Assembly (NCBI RefSeq): GCF_037176765.1
Contig: NC_090034.1
Span: 26,233,375 to 26,297,374, forward strand
DNA from: Anolis sagrei
Lineage: Eukaryota > Chordata > Lepidosauria > Squamata > Anolidae
Reading direction: 5' to 3'
DNA: 64,000 nucleotides
How positions within the stretch are numbered: the stretch's first letter is position 1; every line of letters begins with the position of its first letter. Of this stretch, positions 56,326 through 64,000 are shown piece by piece. Both the position numbers and the translations under genes were made by a program. Under the pieces are notes generated by a model, which saw nothing but the letters and a program-made list of their open reading frames with translations, did no database searches and had not been told where the DNA came from.

Positions 56326-58214
56326 AAATGTCCATGTATTGGTACATGCTCTTGGCTTGGAGTCCATATTTTTAATCTCTGGGATGATGCAATATAGGAG
56401 ACATTATAGGGAATTATAAATGGCAGCTGTAAAGTGCAACTTGTCAACATGGGAGGGATGAAAGGGAACACAGTGGATGGCCTTGTCTCATAGGGTCCCT
56501 TGGACCCAGAGCTGGACCTTTCGGAGCACCGTTTGCATGCAATGCATGGGATCTCAAACTCTTCTGCAGCAAACATAGAAAGGACACTGCGGCTTAATAT
56601 CAGCAAGAACCAGAGGAATTATGGTAGCTATTGTTACAATTCACAGTGGCTCCAGAGGAGTTAGTTACCATTCGGGTTTTCAAAGATTTACATGTTAATG
56701 TTATCCAAAAGTAACTAAATTATTACTTTTTTATTAGTTTAAAAACAAAAAAATATGGCCTTGGGTTGACATCATATCCAAGTAGTGAGAATATCACATG
56801 AAACTTTAAACATCTGAAGAATATTTATGTTTGAAAAGGGGTACTCAGAATAGTAATAGTATTATTATAATCTGTTTGAGTTATGCATTGGTTACCTCAC
56901 CAAAGAACTAATTTGTAATTCATGCCTTCTGATTTCTGGTGAGGTTTATTCGGCTCATATGGCCTGCCTTAGCCAACAATAGCTTTCCTTAGGAATCTTT
57001 CTCAGTCACTTCTTCCCAGTATGCCTGACATTCTTAGAATGGCTATTTAAAAATGGTTTTAATAAACATAAAGTGTCCTTACTGCATGGCAACTGATAAT
57101 TGAAAAGTGCATTATCTGAAGCTTCTGGTAAATTAATTCAATGCCAGCAAACATCGGTTAATTTACATGTTATCACTTGAACTGAATTAGATGGGTGGTG
57201 TCTTTGTTTTTCTCCGTTTCTTATGATATTGGAACCTAGTGAGGTCTTTTGCTCAAATTGAATGTTGGGAGATTCAGGACAGGTAAAAAGAATTATTTTT
57301 TACATCTTGGAGAAGTAACCATGGAACTTATGGAATTAGGGGTAGCTGTCAAACTGGGTGGCTTTACAAAAGAAAAGGTTTTGGAGGATGTGGGCTATCA
57401 GAGGCTACTAGCCATGATGGATATAGAGTCTATTTCCTTAAATATTACAAGAAGGCGGCTTCTGAACACTAGTTTACATGAATGGCTTTCATATTGATGC
57501 CCAGTGTTTGCCCTCTGTGTGGAAAGACTGCTGAACTAGATAGGGACTTCATATAGTTATACTATTTTTTTAATAAAGTGGCTTATTAACTATTTAAAAT
57601 GGCTTCATGTATATGTAATTTTTCATAGATAAATAAATCTGCTTGGAGTACCTGGAAAGTGTTGAAGCAGGGAGCAGGAAGTGAGGCTATCCTTGGTGAC
57701 TAAATGCATCACTGGTGTTGAAGTTTGGCATGAATCAAGCCCTGGATAGAGACTGGTGACACTGGCTGTACTGGGAAGACTCAAAAGAGATAAGGTGGAC
57801 AGTGCCAGTGATCGCATTCTGCTGGCATTGGGGGCGATGGCTTGACTGCTGGAACAACCCCAGCTGGGTCTTCTCCAGATGTGCTGGGCAAGAGCTCCCA
57901 CCGTACCCAGAGTATGGGACTTGTAGTCCAACACAGGTGGCTGGACTGTGGAATGGTGAGCTATGGGAACTTTGGAATTAGAGGCTGTTTCTCCATTGGT
58001 ATACATTCCCTGCCCCTCCAACCAGACAGAGCCGATGGTTAAACATTACAGAACCCACTTCCCAAACCACAGCAAAAATTAGAAGGCCACCAAAACACCC
58101 GTGAAGTGGAAACCTGCACAGTGTGTTGTAGTAAAAGGCCTGGGACTGGATTAAAACAATAGGTGGTTGCTTTGGGCATTGTAATTCCATGGGCACTTGA
58201 CCATCCCGCTAGAG
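56326..58214. other. WDR24-FBXL16 spacer, unassigned
   Basis: No gene, tail or MITE recognised. The short frame at 57249-57497 has no known match. Confidence 0.45.
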
Positions 58215-58324
58215 CAGGTATGGGTCAACTTCAGCCCTCCCTCCAGGTGTTTTGGACTTCCAACTCCCACAATTCCTAACAGCCAGTACAAAACAGCTAG
58301 AGGACTGAAGTTTGCCCATGCCTG
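58215..58324. mobile_element. Palindromic hAT-type MITE with 8-bp duplication
   Basis: 110 bp. The arms start caggtatgggtcaacttcag and, inverted, caggcatgggcaaacttcag. The flanks cgctagag (58207-58214) and cactagag (58325-58332) match at 7 of 8 bases. Confidence 0.88.
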
Positions 58325-60787
58325 CACTAGAGGGAAAGACTGCCTTCTATTCGCAGAACTTGGAGACAATGTGACCTGAGTCCCTCTTTCCCATTCTTTG
58401 TAACAGTGAACATTATATGGCATTAATTTCTCTGTGTTCTAAATGCCTCTCCCTGCACTTGTTCCACTTGTACGAAACAAGGAAACAGGATTGCAACCAC
58501 CTGGGACACTATTGAGGATGAGGACTCAAATCTCCCCTTTGGTCCTTGCCAACTTCAACAAAAGCAAAATACTTTTGGCCCTGAAGATTCTCTTCTGATA
58601 TTCCCCCATGACAGAAGCCAGTGTGATCTAGCTCATGGACATACAATTCTAAGTATGTTTATTTGAAAGCTAAGGCCTTTCATGCAATAGGATGTGCTCC
58701 CAGGGAAGTATGCCTGCACTTGTAATGACTTAGGGTTGGTTGGTTGCCGGCACACTTGCCCTGCACAGTGGAGCAAACAGGCAGTGATATTTTCTACCAC
58801 TCTCAGAGAGAAAGGCACCCAATGCTCAGGCATATTCTTTTGAAAGGAGAAAGGCGGGCACTTTGAGCACTGCCTGGGCAAATGCCCTCCTCACGCCTGG
58901 TGGAGAGGGCAACTTCCGTTATTGGTTAACACAGCCAATGGAGCCAAAATGCACAGGCACTAAAGCGAGTGGTGATGGTGGGCAACGACGCTCCGTAAAA
59001 GCATACAAGCAGCGGTTTGGAAAGACTCAGCACAGCAATACAGCTTGTTGCCTCAAAGAGCTGTGCTATCCATCCAGGTCTTGTAACAAGAAGTTGCTCC
59101 ACCCAGGAACAGATAGATCTCCATGGCAGCTTGTGGATGGAGATGGAGAATGAGTGCCTGAGTCAACCAACCTGCAAACAACAATAGACAAGGGCCTCTA
59201 AAAGCAACTCAGTGGAAGCAACGTGGAAACAGCCCAAGGATGGCCAACAAACAGGTCAGCCACGTCCTTGGCTCAGAAGAAAGCGGATGAGAGGGCCATA
59301 TACAGCGCAGGCTGCTGGTATAGTTGGAAACCGGTGGGAAAGAGCGGGCGTATTGTAACTGGCTTGTAAGCAGCTAGATAAGAGGAATCTAAGGAAGGAG
59401 ATGCCTTTGCCTGTTCAGGGCAGGATCAGGGCACAATCTGCTAAAGATCCATGTCTCAGTCAATGGAAATATGGATGGGATAAAATGCCACATCAGCTTT
59501 ACAGTGGGACAGACAAGCCAAGCTGGGGTTGAGGCTGCCGCCTGAAGTCCTACCCAGCGGACGTAGAAGCCAGAGCCTGCCTTACATCGAGACGGAAGCA
59601 AGCTAGCATGCAAAGGCTGAAGGTTTTGTTCTGAAGAGAGGAGAAGGGAGGGAAACTTATTCATTAGCAAAAGAAAAGGGGTTTTAAAAGGAAATTTTAA
59701 AAATTCAAAACAAAAAGAGGCAGACGTTATCTGCCAAAAATCACCGCATGACCTTAAGGGTCAGCCAGGATTGTTCAGGTGAGCTTGTAAAATCCGTTTT
59801 TCTGGGAAACTTCGCTCCTTGGCCTGTTCTCTGGATGAAGCCAAAGGCCAGTTGGCAACCCGCTTCACTTTCAGAAGCATCCTTTGGTCCTAAATCCCCA
59901 AGGGTCTCCAAGACAAGCTTCGAAACTTTCTTACGCAGCATGAGCCGAATTCCTTGCACATTTTCAGCTCCCCTGCTTCTCTTTATGAACACTTTTCTGC
60001 AGTGTCCATTTCCTGGAATCCAGTGGCAGAGCCCATGCACATCCAGAGCTGTTCCATCCGTCTGTCATCCCATGAACCTCCTTTCTCAGAAGGGCGCTCT
60101 TCGTTCCTCCATTCGCTTTCCACCTCAAACGCAGAGGACGGCGACCATTCCATCGGCAGGCTCGACCGTACAGGATCCATACCTGGGAAAACCTTCAAGA
60201 GGACTTGCCCCAGAATCTTGCCTCGCAACCCAACTTCTATCCACCATGACACGAAACGCCTGGGCGGAAACCGCTTTTATCCAGCACTGAGTGGCAACAA
60301 CATGCCCACCAACTCACCAATCTGCCATTGCAGTTTCTTGCTCATTTTCTATGCCTCTTTCATTTGTTCTTATTATATTTTTTGAGTTTTTATCTTTTTT
60401 TTTCTTTCCAAAAATTATGTTTTCAGGACAGATCACTACAAGGAAGGCAGGAGATGATGGAGGCATAGAAATTTACAAACTTGAGGAGGGATTCATTCAC
60501 TTGTCACTGCCACATCCTTACACCAAGTGTGTTGTCCATCCGATGATCCAGGTCTTTGTTCATGACAGCTTGCATTGTTTTTTCTCTCTCTGTGTGTAAG
60601 TGTGGCTTCAGTCACAGCATCCCTCCCGGGGAAAAAATCTAGATAGTATATATATTTATATTTATATATACATATATATATATATTAAATGAATAAATAA
60701 AACCATGACTCTGATTGGTTGTTCAGTGCTGGGTTGGGGTTGAAGGTCTTGGCTCCAGACGTTGGTCAGATTCTTTCCAGGAGCTGC
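58325..60787 (-). other. Likely FBXL16 3' UTR and downstream flank
   Basis: Largely repeat-free and moderately GC-rich at 58860-60340, unlike the rest of the spacer, so part may be the FBXL16 3' UTR. It holds open frames on both strands (plus 59748-60290, 180 aa; minus 59983-60252), none recognised. A (TA)n tract lies at 60640-60690. The poly(A) site is not located. Confidence 0.4.
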
Positions 60788-63032
60788 TTATTCGATCACC
60801 ATGCAACGCGGCAGGTGCTGCGAGAAATACTTGAAAAGCTCTGGAGTGGCCCCTGGGCAGTTAGTCAACTCCAGCTCTTCCAGGTCTTGAAGCTGGACAA
60901 GGCCTGAAAGTCCAGTGGTGGTCAGCAGAGGGCAGCCTGCAAAAGCAGAACCGGAGAGCATGCAGTGAGTGAGAAAGCTCCACTCATACAATTGCCAGCA
61001 ACATCATCAGTGAATAATACCAACAATCATGACGTGATGTTTTTGAATTAATGGCTCTGAGAACAAATCAAGCTGGGGCCTCAAGGACAAAATCACCAAA
61101 ACAAACAAACAACAAAAGAAATAGTTCATGTGTGCTATTTCACACATTAACCCTTTCTTCCTTTCATTCCACAGTGTGAATGAGGTTTTGCTCTCACCTG
61201 CAAGAGAGAGGAGGCGTAAACTCCTCATTCCCAGCAAATGCTTCAGGCCAAAGTCTTGCACCTGTAAAGAGCAAAGAAGTCAGAAATGTGAGCAAGCATT
61301 CTTCCAACACTAGGAATTAAGACTTTTCTCGTGGATGTTCTGGGATTCGGACAGTTGATACAGTTGGTCTCTGGGGCTCCCACAGTATTTTCTTTCAGGT
61401 ATCCAAGCTAAAATAAAACCATGCATTTCTTTCTCATCCATTGCTTAAGACATGTCCCAGCTCAACTAAATAGCATCAATCAGACTTAGCTAGTGCCGCA
61501 TCCTTTATTATCAATGGAGTCAGTAGGTTTTGTTCCTCCCCCATGAAATATCTAAACATGCTGGAGGTTTCCAGCCAGAGGGCCTTCACTCTGGCACGTT
61601 GCCATGCTCTCCCATGTGCCGTATTGAAAGGCCGTTACCAGAAGACCTCCATACGCCGAGAGATGGTGCCCCTGTAACTCAGGACACATAGAGAACAGAA
61701 AATGTGCTTCTTCAGTGCCTGTTCTATAGAGATATTCAATCCCGTCTCATTACGCTATACAAATACTCAGGATACTCCGGACAATTTTACATCTCCCTGC
61801 TGCTTTCAGACACTAACTCGGCTGTAACTTACAATGTCACCAAGTTCTGCACGGCAGCGTTTGAAATCCAGTTGTCTCATAGCACAAGCTAGTACAAGTT
61901 GGGACTTCATACTAGCAGAAAATTGGGATTGCAGTCTTAATTATAGTATGGATGTTGTTCCCTCCTCTGTTTGACTGGACTTCCTTTCCCTGTGCCTCAT
62001 GAGCACCCTATTCCCTCCCTTTAGATTCCCTTCCCTTTAATTCCATAAATTGTGTTGGGTTTTAATATAATCCTGTATATGGCATTTAGTTTAGATTTTC
62101 AAGTTAATTATCTTAATGTCCTAACAATAATACACTTATTTTAAAGTTTTAAATCTCTTAACCCATAACTCTGATATGCTTGTATGGGACTACGTCTCTC
62201 TTCTCTCGAACTGGTCACTGACCATAATAAAATGAACTTGAACTTGAACTTAAATATCAGAAAAGCTTCCTTAACTGTGATTCCTTTCCACCCTGCCTAT
62301 TTTGGCTTCGTACTTTCTAAAATGCAATCCATATAAATAAATAGAGACAAGACAACAGCCCCATAGTTCCCACCACAGAGAGATTGCTGTTTGTTCTTGC
62401 AAAACAAATGATCAGAATACTAACGATAAAAAGTAAGTCCGAATCAACAAATCTTTCCCAAATTTAGTTGAAAGATTTGCTGGCTTGAGTTCCATTCTGG
62501 TAAAGCTTCATAGCCCCCCCCCCCCCCAGTTCATTTTCTGTGGTTTGGCTGCCAAATTGCCAAATTTACCTGAAATCTGAATTGACCCACAGAATTTCAC
62601 ACACTCCTAATGATTATGGTGATGTGCTATGGGCAAGCAGATGGCACTGGTTCTATATCTCGAAAATTAGAGTAGATAGTGGAAAATGTGGTGCCATTTT
62701 TGGAATTAGCAGGTTAAATATACCCAGAAACAGGACTAATCTTTGGGGCACCAACATGTGTGTTGACCAGTGTTATAGCTACACACACCACAGTCTCCTG
62801 ACACATTTGGGTGGAGTTTTTGTTATTAGCAATCAGGCAGAAATTAACTGCTTCCCGCATTGATTGGCATGCTAGACCCTGGCAATCTTCTCCATCTTTT
62901 CTGCGTCTTTGTTGCTGTCTCAAAGCACGCGCGGACGGTTCCTTTACCTGGCAGCACCAGCGGAGATATAAGTTCCTAAGTGACGACATGGTGGACAGAT
63001 AGCTGAGCCCGGTGTCTGTGATCCGCACACAC
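60788..63032 (-). CDS. FBXL16: FBXL16, F-box and leucine-rich repeat protein 16 (last three coding exons)
   Basis: FBXL16 is a leucine-rich-repeat F-box-family protein, brain-enriched in mammals. Exons are 63032-62948, 61261-61198 and 60936-60788 (stop TAA at 60790-60788). They have AG/GT edges, and the phases close to 98 residues. The peptide reads [20 protein letters not shown], then [48 protein letters not shown] and [20 protein letters not shown]. It is almost identical to the human C-terminus as I recall it. Leucine-rich repeats run to the end. The F-box and earlier repeats lie off the right edge. It faces the same way as WDR24, as in human. Confidence 0.97.
61262..62947. other. FBXL16 intron, mostly unassigned
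   Basis: A C13 run lies near 62515-62528. A tail-like piece, 'actggtcactgaccataata' with 'aaaatgaacttgaac', at 62200-62250 hints at a small LINE remnant. Nothing else is seen. Confidence 0.4.
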
Positions 63033-63378
63033 CTGCCAGAAAGGCGGAAGAAAACAGAGCCGTCAGCAGAAATTCCCAAACTTTAGATGGAAAGGGGAAA
63101 GTGGGACTCTATCAATCAGTAAGGTATCTGTGAACACTTCTCAATACAACTCTTGCAATTCAATCCCATTTTACCAAACTTATTATTTAATCAAGTTTTA
63201 TTGTGTTCATTTATTAGGAGTTTTAGCATAGTAATTTGTGTCTGTCTATTTGTCTGTGTATTTTAGTTTTTGTCTTTTATTGTTGATATGGTCAGTGGAC
63301 TAATCAAGAAACAGATCTATCAATCAGTAAGGAATCTGTGAGCCCTTCTTAAAATATCTCTGCAGCTCACCATTTTGA

Positions 63379-63785
63379 ACCAGACACAGTGAAGACATCT
63401 GATCTTGCACTTGGCTATTCTGCTGCTGAATATGCATGCCCACTGTGGAATACATCTCACTATGTTAATGAGACATGGCGCATAATCACAGGATGTCTAT
63501 GCTCCACACCACTGGAGAAATTACACTGTTTAGCCGATATCGCACCACCTTTCGTTGGAAAGTAGCTGCCCATAATGAAAGGACCAAGACATGGACATCT
63601 CTGGCCCATCCTCTGTTTGGATATCAGCCAGCAAGCTAAAACCTTAAATCAAGAAACAGCTTCCTAAGATCCACAGAGATACTCTCAGGAACACCTCAGC
63701 AAGCGAGAGTCCAAAAGTAGCAGGCTAAAACCTGGAACCTCAATCCATGGCTGATACAGGATGAGAAACTCCCCCCTGGGCATTC
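63379..63785 (+). mobile_element. LINE 3' part (worn relative of 10885-11810)
   Basis: 'ccagacacagtgaagacatc' to 'gaaactcccccctgggca' parallels 11005-11430 with deletions and stops (YSAAEYACPLWNTSHY, CLCSTPLEKLHCLADIAPP). It lies in an FBXL16 intron. Confidence 0.8.
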
Positions 63786-63957
63786 CACAAGTATATATAC
63801 TCCACTTGACTACCATCCGATCCTCTGAGGATGCCATTACCCCCAGATGCAGGTGAAACATCAGGAGAGAATGCTGTTGAAACATGGCCAGACAGCCCAA
63901 AAAGCTCCCAGCAATCCAGTGATTCCAGCCATGAAAGCATTTGACAACACAGTGTAC
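63786..63957. mobile_element. Penelope-like terminal arm
   Basis: 'gatgcaggtgaaacatcagg' and 'aaacatggccagacagccca' match one terminal arm of the Penelope-like family. It directly abuts the preceding LINE piece. Confidence 0.65.
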
Positions 63958-63978
63958 ACAGATCTATGCAATTATATA

Positions 63979-64000
63979 CTAGCCGTCCCCTGCCATGCAT
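63979..64000 (-). mobile_element. Helitron-like 3' end running off the window
   Basis: The minus strand ends GGGGACGGCTAG before a T, the same end style as at 30584. Only 22 bp are inside. Confidence 0.4.

Overview
The window is vertebrate nuclear DNA from a squamate reptile, most likely an iguanian (Anolis-like) lizard. The repeat mix supports this: two tRNA-derived lizard SINE families, a BovB fragment, L1, L2/CR1-type and R4/Dong-type LINE pieces, Penelope-like elements, Helitron-like elements and many small hAT-type MITEs. The species call is inference from repeat character. No search was possible.

Four host genes are recognisable by protein similarity, all on the minus strand, with exon edges read from AG/GT sites and phases. 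From left to right: (1) JMJD8, an ER-lumenal JmjC-only protein. Exons 2-6 lie at 8490 down to 1 and the 3' part runs off the left edge. A signal-peptide first exon is likely near 8754-8670, but its phase does not close. (2) KLHL10, a BTB-BACK-Kelch adaptor of CUL3, complete in five coding exons at 30098-14056, encoding 606 aa. (3) WDR24, a WD40/zinc-finger subunit of GATOR2, complete in nine coding exons at 43856-35481, encoding 791 aa, with an untranslated first exon in a CpG-rich promoter near 46.36-46.56 kb. (4) FBXL16, of which only the last three coding exons are inside (63032-60788). Its 5' part runs off the right edge.

The order JMJD8-WDR24-FBXL16, all on one strand, is the arrangement known on human 16p13.3. 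KLHL10 is on human 17q21. Here an intron-bearing, open KLHL10 sits between JMJD8 and WDR24, which is the most notable host-gene observation.

The rest is introns and spacers packed with transposon remains. The left introns of JMJD8 carry LINE pieces and a 1.07-kb hAT-like element. From 8.9 to 12.5 kb there are Helitron-like elements with an internal minisatellite, a CpG-rich patch, and a tandem array of LINE 3' tails. KLHL10 introns hold several L2/CR1-type LINEs and an L1 deletion derivative nested in a hAT-like element. The KLHL10-WDR24 spacer carries a Helitron-like element, a SINE and a Penelope-like element. The 46.6-60.7 kb spacer begins with an 800-bp AT-rich tract and then carries three further Penelope-like copies with nested LINE and SINE insertions.

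No rRNA, tRNA or CRISPR was seen, and nothing could be confidently called retroviral.
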